From NCBI GenBank assembly GCA_949130485.1, contig OX422198.1, positions 5,956,417 through 6,020,416 on the forward strand: a DNA stretch of 64,000 bases. The letters run 5' to 3'. Numbering within the stretch: the first letter of the stretch is position 1; every line of letters starts with the position of its first letter. This DNA is from Agelas oroides. Lineage: Eukaryota > Porifera > Demospongiae > Agelasida > Agelasidae. Positions 51,161 through 62,965 of the stretch are shown piece by piece. Under the pieces are notes generated by a model that saw only the letters and a list, made by a program, of their open reading frames with translations, had not been told where the DNA came from and did no database searches. Position numbers and translations under genes: made by a program.

Positions 51161-51745
51161 GCCAATGCTTTGTCCTTTGTCTCCTACCTGCTGGCCCTGC
51201 ACCCTGAGATACAAGAGAGACTCCAAGCAGAGATTGATGAGTACTTTGAAAGTAATCCTGTGAGTCAGAGTTTGATGCACAGTACACTCACATGATTGTA
51301 GGCAAACAGTGTTTCCATAGTTAATCTCTTCAGAGGGTGAGTTTACTAAATTTTGCTTCATTCTTAGAGACAATGTTGCTAGACTCTGCAAGAAAGTGAA
51401 AGCTGTTACTCATGAAATCGTCCTTACATATCACCTTGTCTTTGTCTCATACCCTCTTTCCCACCCTCCTTCCTCCCTCCTTCCCTCCTTCACCTCCTCA
51501 CAGGAGGCCTCCATGTACAGTGCCACCCAGGAAGTGCAATACCTGGACATGGTGATTCAGGAGACCCTCCGACTGTACCCAACAGCACCACGGTAGAAAT
51601 TTCCTTCCTCTTCCTCTCCATTTTCCTACTCCCCTCCTACTCTCCTCTCATCAGGCCTCCACATTAGATAGGAAGCTTCTTACATTCAGTGATACAAGTT
51701 GTTGAGTGCATGGTTGTCCCTCATCTGAAATTATGACTCTGCAGA

Positions 51746-52251
51746 CAGTGGAAGTAGCCATCAAATTAGGAGTGGTCAGGTTAGTGGTGCGTGCGTAAGC
51801 ACGCAACAGCTAGGGGGGTCTGGGGGCATGCCCCCCCAGAAAATTTTTGGAATTTAAAGGCTATGAGGTTGCTTCTGAGACCATTTTTGGGCCAAAACGA
51901 TGCTTCTCGGAGGCCAGACGACAGTCTTACATGTGGATGATGAACATCTACCCTTTCTGCCCGTTGCGCCATATAGCACTGCATGGTTTCGACTTTCCGA
52001 TCGTTCGCTAATCTCACAAGCCACACCCTTCGCAGACCGTTCGGTTGGAAGAACGGAAAATTGTTGGAAGACTCGGTCTTTCGCACTGTTCGCTGCCATC
52101 TCGTATTATGTTGCAACATGTCACCAAGCTGTGTGCGTGCCATGGGCGTTTGCCGAGCATTGGCCTATTTGGCGACGCCAAGCAAGCCATGGGTGAGGGA
52201 AAAAGTGGTCCGGTTGAAACCGGACTAACCGGACCGGTGGCTACGGCCCTG
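51746..52251. mobile_element. Probable DNA-transposon remnant in CYP-C intron 10
   Basis: Absent from the matching CYP-B intron. It contains GGGGGCATGCCCCCCCAG and ends CCGGTGGCTACGGCCCTG; the left edge CAGTGGAAGTAGCCATC weakly resembles the inverted right edge. Both motifs recall hAT-like elements of other animals, but no target duplication is clear. Confidence 0.45.
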
Positions 52252-53075
52252 TTTAATGCTTATGGCCGTGTACATCAAATTTTCATACTGTAAACAAAGG
52301 GAAAATGATATATGCATGGTTCTTGTATTGTGTTTGTTGTAGTACCTCACGTCATGCTCAGAAGACCATTGAGATCAACGGAGTCACCATTCCTGAGGGA
52401 ACAACTGTCCAGCTCCCCATCCGCCTCATCCACTACAATCCAGAAATCTGGCCAGAACCTGAGAAATTTGACCCAGAAAGGTAGAGTCCTCTTTCCTCCC
52501 TTCATGCCTGGTCTTCCCTCCATCTCTCCTGCCCTCGTCCTCTTTCCATCTTTCCCTCCCTTCCTCAGGTTTACTCCTGAGGAGAAGGCAAAGCGTCCTG
52601 CTCTTTGCCACATCCCCTTTGGCTGGGGCCCTCGTAGCTGCATTGGAATGAGGTTTGCCCTCATGGAGGCTAAGATGGCTCTCATTGAGATCCTGAAGAA
52701 GTACACACTTGTACGGACACCTGAAACAGAGGTTAGTTCTCTGCTCATTCACTTGGAGTAGACCTTCTGCCTATTGGGTGTCCTAAGTGATCACACCTAT
52801 ATTACCAAACTGGGGCAAGAGCTCATGATGATTTGTAAAAAAAATTTTGTTACACTCCTGAAGAGTGTGTAGCAGTCAAAATTTGAAAAGCAGAATATCC
52901 TGCATGTACTAAAAAAGAACTCATGGAGTCAACAAAGGCTTTGATGTATGCCATGGCATTTCATGAGAGTTAAGTAGCAACGAGAAGATGGAAGTTCATC
53001 CCCTGATGGAAGTTCATCCCTGAGCATCATGTTACCATGTGCTACAATATTTTCTGAATGATAGATTTTAGACTA

Positions 53076-53735
53076 CCGTAATTATTCGAATACTGCGTAT
53101 GCTTAAAAAATAATTAAGTCGTGACCTTACGTTAGATTAGATTCATCATAAATTCCTGAAATTCAAGATCTTACGTTGCGCAAGAATCACAACACGTGAA
53201 AATGCGAAGGCCTACTCTTGCAAGCAACAGAGCAAGCAATTAAGGTATGTGTATAACTGGGGTTTCCTAGAATTGTGTACAGAATCACAATGCATTGAAA
53301 CGAAAAGGCCTGCTTTTGGTGTTTCCTATAATTGTGTGGCAGACTTCGTCAAACTCTGTAACCGATGAAGGCAGTATCACGCATCCTTTCGCTAGTTTGG
53401 CTAAGTCTGTACCGCTGGCTTTTCCTCGAATTGTGTACATACCTCCTCGGCTCTGCAACTGAAGAAGGTTTCACCAAGCGTAGCTAGATAAATGGGTTTT
53501 TTCCCTTGGAATTGTGTACAGACCTTGCCAAACTATGAAGACAGTATACTTGTTTGTGAAACTGGTAGAAAGGCCACGAAGGTTGGAAGTTGACTTCAGT
53601 CGATCTCTTACGCTAAATTGGATTAGCGTAAATAAATGAAGGCTCCGGCTTACGTAAAACTGGATTTATGATAAATTCCTGGAATTGAATTTCTTACGTT
53701 AAATTGGATCATACGTAGTATTCAAATAATTACGG
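53076..53735. mobile_element. TA-flanked MITE, 660 bp
   Basis: Ends CCGTAATTATTCGAATACTG / AGTATTCAAATAATTACGG, flanked by TA on both sides, with internal TTACGTTA...ATTAGATT repeats. In CYP-C intron 12 and absent from CYP-B, so it inserted after the duplication. Confidence 0.8.
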
Positions 53736-54203
53736 TATCACAGTAGTCGGCAAAAATGTTTCAGATAATCTTGTGAGGAAATGGAAGTGCTTATTGCTCA
53801 CCTGGCAAAGAGTGCCTACACAAAACAGTTTTCACCTTTTATTGACACATTTGGGAAGGGTGAAGTTGAGCCCAGTAGAGAAAATGAAGCTGGAGAGAGA
53901 TGATAATTTTGCTCCATGAAAAAGCACTTCTTGGAGGTTCTTGGGTGCTGAGCTCATGTACATGTAACAACAATATGAGGGCTCCCTATGGAAAAATTGA
54001 AGGAGTAGCAATTTCAAATCTGTTATACTAGAACTAAATATCTATCTGAAATACAGACTGGTGCGCAGTGCTAATTTTTGGCCAATTTGTCATTTTTAAG
54101 TGTCAAAAATTGTTCAAGCTGGTGACTTTTGAAGCTTCATTACGAAACCAATGGATGTATCTTGTGTAAGAACGCCTGTCAAGAGACTATTCTAGATTAT
54201 TAA

Positions 54204-54923
54204 CCCTCGGCGCGCATGCGCAGCGAGGGTTACTGTACTTGGTCTGTGTGTCTGTCTGTCTGTGTGTCTGTTACTCAACATCTCACTTTATACGTAATTA
54301 TTCGTGCCACAAACGATACTAACCTTCTCAGCGGCGGATGAAGGTCGAAAATTTTAAGCGATTTTCTCTGAAAATGCTTCGTTGCGAAGCTAGAGCGTTT
54401 CCTGTTGGTACGGCTAGGCCTACATGATAAGTCGGCCATTTTTTACTCCGCGGAAAACGCGCATGCGTATGAATCTGGACCACGTGGCTAGCGGTGATTT
54501 TGTTCTTGGGAGAGACGTTCTTTGCGAGTTGGATTATTGGCCATTGGCAGTAAGTATGCCTCCAACAAAGGTATGCCCGCAGTGTAAAGCTGCTGTACCT
54601 GTAAGACGGAAGACATGTGAACACTGTGATCATGTCTTTCCATCCAAACGAAAAGCAGAGTGTAATTTGCGAGAGAAAGCTATGAAACGTACGAGATCAG
54701 TAGAATCAGATAGTGTGAAATCAGCTAGGAAAGCTAAAGATAAGTTGCACAAGGTCTGTGAAAGAGCGTCAGAAACTCGTGAGCGAACTTTGTATAACGC
54801 AGGAACAAAACAGAATGCACAAAGCAAGCATGAGAGAGTCTGAAACCTTTGAGCAAACTGTGCATAGGCAGGAACAAAACAGAATGTGTATGGCAAGCAT
54901 GAGAGAGTCTGCTGCGCCGAGGG
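54204..54923 (+). mobile_element. Degenerate transposable-element fragment with zinc-ribbon frame
   Basis: Bounded by CCCTCGGCGCG and TGCGCCGAGGG. Contains an open frame (54424-54843) with CPQCKAAVPVRRKTCEHC, a C2-C2 zinc ribbon, followed by a basic region and then, after a +1 shift near 54795, two tandem units containing RQEQNRM and ASMRESE. Such short tandem units preceding a helicase are known from Helitron-like and PIF1-associated proteins; that assignment is inference. Not present in CYP-B. Confidence 0.5.
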
Positions 54924-55872
54924 TTTGGCACTTCAGTGCCTTTCATTTTATGTTGCAATACATTTTCCTCGTGATAGTTTGAAGTGACTTTTTACAATAA
55001 TCATGAAATTTACCAAGCACCAATGCAATTGCAAAATAGCTGGACCACTTGCATGTATATTTTAAGGTAAACCATAAAAATCCTACATTTTTGCACATAG
55101 CCTTCTTTTTTGCTATGCATAGTTTCAAAAGAATAAAGGCCATGGAAACTACTGCAACTGCATGTAGTTTACAAAGAAGGTCACTTGTTTCTTGGATCTC
55201 AGCATACTTGGTTCATTTCTTCATTGGGTCCCCTAACAATATTCTCACACTCAAACTTCAACTTTGCCATTTTGTAGCACCTGAGTGAGATGTATACATG
55301 TATATATACCCATGTAACTTGTCCATTGTCCCTCAGGTGCCATTGAAAACTTATGAAGGTGGTAGCTCCACAGCACCTGTAAATGGAGTATTTCTTGGGG
55401 TAGTCAGGAGGGACTGATGTCATCAGTAGAGAGAAGAGAAACTATTTGAATTGATGTTGCTTTCTTTCTTAGTTGTGTAGTGCATGTCTAGTTACCACTT
55501 GATTGCTTGTTTCTTGAGTTGAGTTGTGTAAAAATGATGTTGTACATGCCCATGCTGTACTTTTCTAGCCCACCTTTTTAATGTCATTTTGTTGCACATG
55601 TTGCTCAGTATGACTACTCTAATGTGTGGTTCTGAAGTGAAGATAAGCATTTTGTTGCACACATTCTCATATAGCTATACCTTACTGAGTGAAACTGAAG
55701 TCATGAGTGAAATTGAAGAGATTTGTTCTTCAAAACAATATGCTTCTACGGAAGTCACTGCACTCTGAGAAGAAGCTGGCCTGCAACTATGCGTGTACAA
55801 GCTCAAACAGGAAGCATAATACTGGAAAATGACATGGAACCAGGCAGAACAGAGCTGTTGCCTATATAGAGA

Positions 55873-56367
55873 TCACCTGTAACAGGAGCTTATGAGCGGC
55901 GAAGCCGCGGCTTCGCCGCTCATAAGCTCCTGCCTGTAAGTACGCACATGGTTTTGTAAAATGGCAGGAATGACTAGACCTAGCATAACATCAATTCTTA
56001 GCTGAATGTGTGCATAATCAAGTTGCTCTTGGAACTTTCTAGACTGAACAAAATGGGCCATTTCACTGCCATGAAAACACAGGCATCTCAAGAAACAAAC
56101 TTTAGTTTCCAGTGCTTTAGGTGGTAAAGGTATAGATTGATCTCCACCCAGATTTATGCTTTCTGTGCTACTTGTAATGATGCTAATGTTGTTTATAAAA
56201 TTCTTGAGGTAGCCATTGTTAGTCCAGTTGTTTAGCATCAGCCGATTTGGGTGCGGGTACCACGTTCCTCTGAAGACCTGTAAACCTCCGTAACAGTGTG
56301 TGTGCCAGTGTGTTATATTATGTCTTAAAAATAAAAAAAAACTACAATGTTGCTGTTTGGCTATCAC
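55873..56367 (-). CDS. Unrecognised open frame, up to 164 aa
   Basis: Non-repetitive open frame downstream of CYP-C, in sequence not shared with the CYP-B flank. Residues such as RGTWYPHPNRLMLNNWTNNG and SINLGGDQSIPLPPKAL look protein-like, but I recognise no family. The C-terminal part runs into the 50-bp palindrome, so the frame is at best a fragment. It could be an exon remnant of a transposon. Confidence 0.2.
   Translation of the reverse strand: MIAKQQHCSFFLFLRHNITHWHTHCYGGLQVFRGTWYPHPNRLMLNNWTNNGYLKNFINNISIITSSTESINLGGDQSIPLPPKALETKVCFLRCLCFHGSEMAHFVQSRKFQEQLDYAHIQLRIDVMLGLVIPAILQNHVRTYRQELMSGEAAASPLISSCYR
55883..55932. mobile_element. 50-bp perfect palindrome inserted with a 7-bp target duplication
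   Basis: Each half is CAGGAGCTTATGAGCGGCGA followed by AGCCG; the two halves meet without a loop and match perfectly. CCTGTAA flanks both sides. The paralogous flank after CYP-B (about 48311-48335) reads GATCACCTGTAACTATGCAC without the palindrome and with one CCTGTAA, so this is an insertion into the CYP-C copy. Confidence 0.88.
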
Positions 56368-56575
56368 CTACTCTTGCTTGGAGTGTAAATATTCTGCAGC
56401 CTTCGCATCACCGTAGTATATGTTGTATTGACCCACCATACCGGCCATGCTTGCGTCATGTTTCCTGTATCTACACTTGCTGCTTTCAATCCTGTATCCT
56501 TGCTTGCACTCGTTAAGTGTGGATTCGCTAGCAGGCTCTCCTGTTGTAGACCCATATCCGCATAGGAGGGAAGAT

Positions 56576-57415
56576 TCCATGAGACAACTGAGACACTAAG
56601 GCACCATGAGACAACATTAGACACCATGAGACAACATAAGACATCATAAGACACCATGAGACACCATGAGACATCGTAAGACTCCATGAGACATCATAAG
56701 ACACCATTAGATACCACAAGACATCATAAGACACCATTAGACACCATGAGACATCACAAGACACCATGAGACACAATAAGACCTCATCAGACACCATGAG
56801 ACACCATAAGGCATCTTGAGATATCATAAGACAGTATGAGACACAATAAGATACCATGAGACACAACCTGACACACCATAAGATGCCATGAGACACCATA
56901 AGATATCATAAGACATCATAAGACACCATGAGACAAGTTAATACACGATGAGACACCACAACACGTCATAAGATATTGTTATACAACTTGAGACACAATT
57001 AGACACCATGACACACCATAAGATGCCATGAGACACCATAAGACACCATAAGATATCATAAGACATCATGAGACAAGTTGATACACCATGAGACACCACA
57101 ACACGTCATAAGATATTGTTATACAACTTGAGACACAATTAGACACCATGACACACCATAAGATACTATGGGTCACCATAAGACACTATAAGACATCATA
57201 AGACAACAAGAAACAACATCAGACACCATAAGACACACACCATGAGACACCATAAGACACAATCAGATTCCATAAGACAGGATGAGATACCACGAGACAT
57301 CATGAGACACCATGAGACACAATAAGCAATGAGACGCCATGAGACAACATGAGACGCCATAAGAAAACATAAGACACCATGAGACGCTATCAGACACCAT
57401 AAGACATCATGCACA
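56576..57415. repeat. Decamer satellite (AGACACCATG / AGACACCATA), about 840 bp
   Basis: Some eighty imperfect 10-bp units, with a higher-order repeat of about 125 bp visible between 56935 and 57170. Open frames across it (SYDVSWCLMV-type on the minus strand) are artefacts of the decamer. Confidence 0.95.
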
Positions 57416-57564
57416 TACCCCTTCCACCAAAGATTTCTTTGAATGACCTACTCCATCAGTCTCCAACCACGAGTTATAATCTTGCCGGGCTCTCGCTAAG
57501 CAGAAGTTAAATAAACTCAGCTATAGGCTTTTTCCCATACGCGGCTATCCATCCATTAGTCTCG

Positions 57565-57613
57565 CCATAGATATTATAGACTAGTAACTAGTACTAGTCT
57601 ATAATATCTATGG
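57565..57613. repeat. 49-bp hairpin
   Basis: CCATAGATATTATAGACTAG plus TA, a five-base loop, and the exact complement; flanked by CTCGC / TCTCGCG, so it may be nested in a TAGTCTCGC foldback. Confidence 0.85.
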
Positions 57614-57774
57614 TCTCGCGTAGTATGTCTCTATAAGGTTGCATGGCCACTCGAGATTAGTATAGTTGCCCATAGCATGTATCGGAAAGCCACCCTTTCC
57701 TTAATTCCCGTGCCTGATGAAGAGTTACTCGCCCTATAAGTCGAATTTTATTTGTCGACAAAGTAGCAAAATGG

Positions 57775-57826
57775 TAGCCTCGTACCCAGGCTCTTCGGCA
57801 TGGGGAGGAGCCTGGGTACGAGGCTA
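57775..57826. mobile_element. Foldback element
   Basis: TAGCCTCGTACCCAGGCTCTTC, short loop, and GGAGCCTGGGTACGAGGCTA. Confidence 0.85.
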
Positions 57827-57848
57827 GTAAAATGGTTGCTGCCTGTAG

Positions 57849-58527
57849 CAGTGGCGGATTTAGGGGGGGTAAGGGGGGTGCAAATGCACCCCCCTTTGGC
57901 GGCTAGTAATGTATTTTGCGTACATAACTGCACGAGTCCATCAAATGATTATGCAGCAGTGGCATGCAGCAACAACAACCAGGCACAGTTACACATTCAC
58001 GTATCAGTTCCTTACTGATCTCCAGACGTTTGACTAGGCCTAGAGTTGCTTCGAGATATTCAGTTCGGCCCGAGGGGTCCGCCACGGCGCGCCTCGGCGT
58101 ACGAGATTTCGAAATCCACTGGATTTCACGTGGATTTCGGATTTCAGAGTGGATTTCTGGATTTCAGTTTGGATTTCTGGATTTCAGTTTGGATTTCTCC
58201 CGACAGGTTTCTTCTTGTATGTTCTTGGATATTTTAGTTATAGTTCCCAGCTTAGCAAAAATTTTTAGTTAGTTGTAGTTTTGGTTAAAACTAAATTTTA
58301 AAAAGGCCATACTAAAATGTATTTAGTTAAAGTTATAGTTAACTAAAACAACACTGTCGGACAGTGTACGATTCTTTTGTGACGGACCCCTCGGTTCGGC
58401 CTTCCAGCTATATTTTGTATGAATGCGTTCACGTGACCGAAAGTGGGCGTGGCAACCCAAAAATTTCCGGCGCGCGAAGCGCGCCGGTGACTGAACCCCC
58501 CTTTCTAAATTTCTAGATCCGCCACTG
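57849..58527. mobile_element. 679-bp terminal-inverted-repeat element with TGTAG target duplication
   Basis: Both ends start CAGTGGCGGATYTAG; TGTAG lies immediately outside each end (57844-57848 and 58528-58532). A G7 run follows the left end and a C6 run precedes the right. No transposase frame. It contains a nested GAGGGGTCC element. Confidence 0.85.
58072..58392. mobile_element. GAGGGGTCC element nested in the 679-bp element
   Basis: Ends GAGGGGTCCGCCACGGCG and TTGTGACGGACCCCTC; shares TCGGCGTACGAGATTTC with the minimal copy at 33555. Its core holds an 18-20 bp repeat (GGATTTCTGGATTTCAGTTT) and a TTTAGTTA-rich stretch. Confidence 0.7.
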
Positions 58528-58737
58528 TGTAGAGTTATAGAGGTTGGCCGAGTGTTGCTTGTATTCGCAGCACGTAAGGCGAATGAAGCTGGGCGGGACC
58601 TGGAGCGACTATATACTCGGGATGTGCTGCGAATCCGGTCAGTCTTGTATCACTAGCATTGAGTTGCTATTTTGACTGTGCCCCTTGCTTCTGCATAAAA
58701 ATGTTTAGAAAAGAAAAAGAAAAAAAGAATCGCTACA

Positions 58738-58860
58738 AATCGAGCTACGAACCGAGCTACGAATCCAGCTACGAACCGAGCTACAGGTCTGCAAATCGAG
58801 CTACAAACCTAGTTACGAACGAATCGAGCTTCAAATCTGTGAATCGAGCTTTAGAACCAG
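58738..58860. repeat. GAGCTACGAA(T/C)C short tandem repeat
   Basis: About ten imperfect 12-13 bp units upstream of CYP-D; the overlapping Ser/Tyr-rich frame follows the repeat. Confidence 0.8.
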
Positions 58861-58983
58861 GTGTGAACCGAACTTATTGCACTCCAGGGTCACCGTAGTA
58901 TCTATGGTGAGACGCACAACTTGCCGCCACGTATACGTAAGTCCGTTGCCGAAACCTCGCCCACCGACTCGGTAAACGCGCCC

Positions 58984-61900
58984 ATGGAGCTGTGGACGGT
59001 ACTTATTTCTCCCCTGGGACTTGCAGTGACTACGGGGATTTTTCTGCTGATAGGCTACCTCATTTACAGGTACTAGCGGCTGCTACTATCCCTGTAGCCG
59101 AACTTGTAGGCCAGCGTACTAAATGTTGCGTTTGTGGGTCAGCTCAACAAATTTTCATTGTGCAAGATCGCGAATTCAAGTGAAAATGACTTCCCCTTTC
59201 TTCCTCTCCCTCCTCTTTTTTTTTCTTCTCCTCATCCTCTCCCTCTATCTCTATCTTTTCCTTTGCTTCCATGATCCCAGCTATGCATACGCCCCATTCC
59301 AGGTTCTAAAGCGGTGTGGAATCAAAGGACCCCAGCCAGTACCATTTTACGGAAGCTATAAGGAGATAAGAAAATTGGTGTGTAACAGACCACTAGTGAC
59401 ATGCATGTCACTTTGTGATTCTTTCATGAGCATACACTGTCCACCTTCATGCATGTGTTAGCGCAGGCTGAACAATTAACTGTTAATATGTATGAACGGA
59501 GACATTCACAGTAGAGCAGTCACCCTCAGACTGAGTGTTACTAATCACTGGACTGAAGTGGACTGGACTGGATTCCAAAAATGTCAGAAATAATGAACAA
59601 AATTGAGCATACGTGTAATTATCTAAAAACACCAACAGCTGACAACAACAGGTTTCACCAACTGCATTGGAGTTGTGGGACGCATAAATACCTGCCCTCG
59701 CCCCATACCTGCATCGTTGTGAGTATAAACACTTTAGTGACACATTGAGGGTCCAGTGCATCCCACTGGGCAAAGAGGGTATATGGGGTCCAGAGTAACT
59801 ACATTGGAGAGATCTAGGCTCAGACTCCCAGTGATATAGCAATATGCAAGACAGACCCTACAAATTCTATGTCCCACCGTATAGTATGGGCTTTTTGCAC
59901 TAGTCTATCAAGCCAGACCATCTCTTACCCACCAGAAAGTGAGAGGGGGTCTAGCAGATATTATTAGTATTCATGAATTCTGGCCAATCTGTTCAGTTTT
60001 GAGACTGTAGCAACACCTTGGCTTCAGTAATACTGGTGCAGTTTTAAGGTTGCTCAGATTAAAACAATGAATACTAATAACATCTGCTAGGTCCCTCACT
60101 TTTCTGGAGGGTGAGAGATGGTCTGGCGTGATAGACTAGTATTTGCATGTGCAATTTTGTTTCCTGTAGTTTGTTAACTTATTTCTGACTCTTTTGGGAG
60201 TCCAATCCAGCTGTAATTTGTGACACCCACCCTGACTTACATACCTCCTATATGGAGATAAACAGAGAACAATAGACCCACCCTGACTTAGAACAATAGA
60301 CCGTTGGTGAGGCTAACACTTGCAAGACTTCTGCTTAAACCACAGGCCATAGTGAAGGACTCAAAGTCATACAAGTGATTCACCTTTTTTTTTTCTGACC
60401 TCAAGTTTCATATCACAGCTGGAAGAACTAAGGCATCCACAGTCAGCAAACAGTACTTTGTCGTGTTGTCCCTGTGGCCACGGGCAATTTGTTAAGTTAA
60501 ATATTTGAATAAAAAAATTTAAGCTGGCTTATAGTTATGACTCCAAGTGTGTGGACACCCCACATGCTATTCAATTTGTGATTTTACCCCCTGAGCTATA
60601 GCTCTGGAGAGCGAAGTCTAACCTCTCTAGGTTTGTGTGGTGTGAGCATGCATGTGTGTTTATGTCCAGTTAGTAGTACTATACCCTACACGTATAGTTG
60701 ACCTTTTGTTCATACAGGATGCAAACTAAATACATTGTAATGTGCTTATCACTACAAAAACTACTCACCTCTGAGTGATTACTCCAGTTTCAGGGTTCAC
60801 TGATAATTACCGGATAATAGCCAGCAGATGGACCATAAGAAGCAGTGCATTACCTAGCAGACAAGTGTCTGTGCTCTTTGAAGCTTGATGGAATTGTGAG
60901 GGGGATGATGGATGATGATTACAGTGTTAAAATTCTCTTCATAGTATATACTCACCAGTTCAATGAACCATGAAACTGGAGTAACCATTACTTTAACCTA
61001 GCCTCGTCCCCAGGCTCTCTCCTCAAAAACGAGGGGTGGGGTTGAGGAGAGAGCCTGGGAACGAGGCTAACCTTAACCAAGTAGTTTTTGCAGTGTAATG
61101 TTAGGAGCCAAGAAGAAAGAAAACAGCTCATCTTGGGTGCTGCTTGATAAGTTAAATGTAATAACAACTAACAAACTAGTTCAACCACTGTACTTTGGTC
61201 AACTGCTGTTTCTGCTACACAATTACACATAGAAATTAATTTTGACTACATGTAACGAAATTTTGACTCTAAATAGGGAATTCTGAAGTTTTATGAGGAG
61301 CTGTACAAAAAGTATGGTCCAGTAAGTGGGTAAGTTGACTCTAATATTGCTGGAGTTACTAATCAGCTCTAGCCTCGTCCCCAGGCCACTCACAGATTCT
61401 CCACGGCTGCAAAATAAAATCTGGGAGTGGTCTGGGAATGAGGCTAAGTTAGCTCTGAGTGCTATATAGCTATATGTACAGTACACTGAAGGCTGAATAA
61501 GCTTTCTGTATAATCTTATTTTTAGACTCCTAGGTCAGAGTCTGGGTACCCCTGAGGTTCGTTTGTGATTGGTCTGTTTCCAGGTACTATATTGGCCAGC
61601 GTCCCGACATCTTGCTGGCTGATCCAGAGATAATCAAACATGTAACGGTGAAGGAATTCAGCTACTTCACTGATAGAGAAGTGAGTTCATCAAAGAGCTA
61701 GAGATATAATGTTTGTGTCCATGAACATGTATTTGGGACAAGATACTCCACACTGGTCATGACAATGACTGCACTACATACATAAATATATATGAAAGAG
61801 TATATGCTAGACAGTAGTGGTGATAGAGATCTTTGCACTGCTAAAAGCATTAGGGTTTAGAAGTACCAAGACTGCATGGGAAGAAAGAGTAGCAACAGAT

Positions 61901-62908
61901 GTTAGCCAACAGCAGGCTTGTTGTTGATGTGTTCATGCCTAGCCATTACTTAGACCAAGCTCTGCCACCCTCTATCATCCGTGGCTTGTCTGTACTGAAG
62001 TTAGCATACAGAAACCATGCAGAAGTAAATCACCATGCATGCTGTAAACACAGCTACTTAACTTGAGTGTTGACACCTTTGTGTGCAGCTCACAGACAGA
62101 CAGAAATTCTCCTGCCAGTTTCATGGCTTGCAGTCAGACAAATGACTGCATTATTTGCATGTGTAGTCACTTACCTCTGCATGATCAGGATTGTCTTTCC
62201 TCTACTTAACTCCTTGGAGCTCTCAACTGGCATCATGCAATGCCGAGAAATGTGTTGAAATTGGTAACTATGCAACTCTTCCTTTCTACAGCAACTTCCC
62301 AACTTGGTAGGTTCGGAACATAGCACACCAGTGGGAATTGCACAAGCCAATGGGGAGGCATGGAGGAGGCAGAGACAAATTCTCTCTCCGACTTTCTCTG
62401 CTGCCAAAATGAAAGCAGTGAGTCTGGCAAGAGTTCTATATTACTCTTTGTTGCTCTGCTATGAGATCAGAAACTATCTCAGTCAAGTTTCGTCTTCAGT
62501 ACTCATACAATTTTTTTTTCAATTTTTATGCACTTAGCAGTAGTATTACTCAGTGCACTGAGTAAAAAAGCTGTTCTTTGTTTGTTTGTTTGTTTGTTTA
62601 GATGGTTCCGATTTTGAAAAATAGTACTGACACATTGATTGAGAAGCTGGGGGAGTTTGCAGAGTCAGGGAAAAGTGTGGATGTATGCAGGTAGCCGTCA
62701 GTTTTTGAACACATACACACACATACATTAACACTTCCTACACTGTAACTGTACCAAACATGACATCAAGGGCATGGCAGGCATTGTGCTTGTCACGTTT
62801 GAGTATAATGAGGCAGTAAGGGTCCTAGTAGTTTCGTATTAGCTACTGTCCAAATTGGTTGGGCATTCAGGAGCAGTGCTTTAAAAACTGCTTTAATTAC
62901 TAGATAGG

Positions 62909-62965
<57 letters not shown>

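Larger units (their letters stand above)
48462..55417 (+). pseudogene. CYP-C, P450 pseudogene lacking exons 7, 8 and the 5' part of exon 9
   Basis: Exons recognisable: 48462-48538, 48844-48943, 49102-49154, 49718-49814, 50454-50579, 50706-50794, a truncated exon 9 (51161-51259), 51504-51592, 52343-52480, 52569-52731 and 55337-55417. Compared with CYP-B, about 1.7 kb is gone, from intron 6 into exon 9. This removes the F-G region and the I-helix AGFETT, essential for oxygen activation. The junction lies inside a foldback element (51110-51160), and reading from it hits a stop. The remaining exons keep their frames and splice sites, so the loss is recent. The haem loop reads GPRSCIG instead of GPRNCIG. 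Intron 12 is swollen to 2.6 kb by later insertions. Confidence 0.9.
55418..58983. other. Spacer between CYP-C and CYP-D
   Basis: About 540 bp of duplicated P450 3' flank, a 50-bp palindrome insertion, a minus-strand open frame, an 840-bp decamer satellite, foldbacks, a 679-bp terminal-inverted-repeat element and a short repeat near 58740-58860, each listed separately. The last about 100 bp should contain the CYP-D promoter. Confidence 0.7.

Noticed and set aside
52732..55336. A separate gene in the long last intron of CYP-C
   Set aside because: Contents are a MITE, a degenerate element fragment and AT-rich filler; the flanking P450 exons match CYP-B exons 12 and 13 in order.
56528..57414. 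Minus-strand frames rich in Met, Val, Ser, Trp and Cys
   Set aside because: Translation of the decamer satellite.
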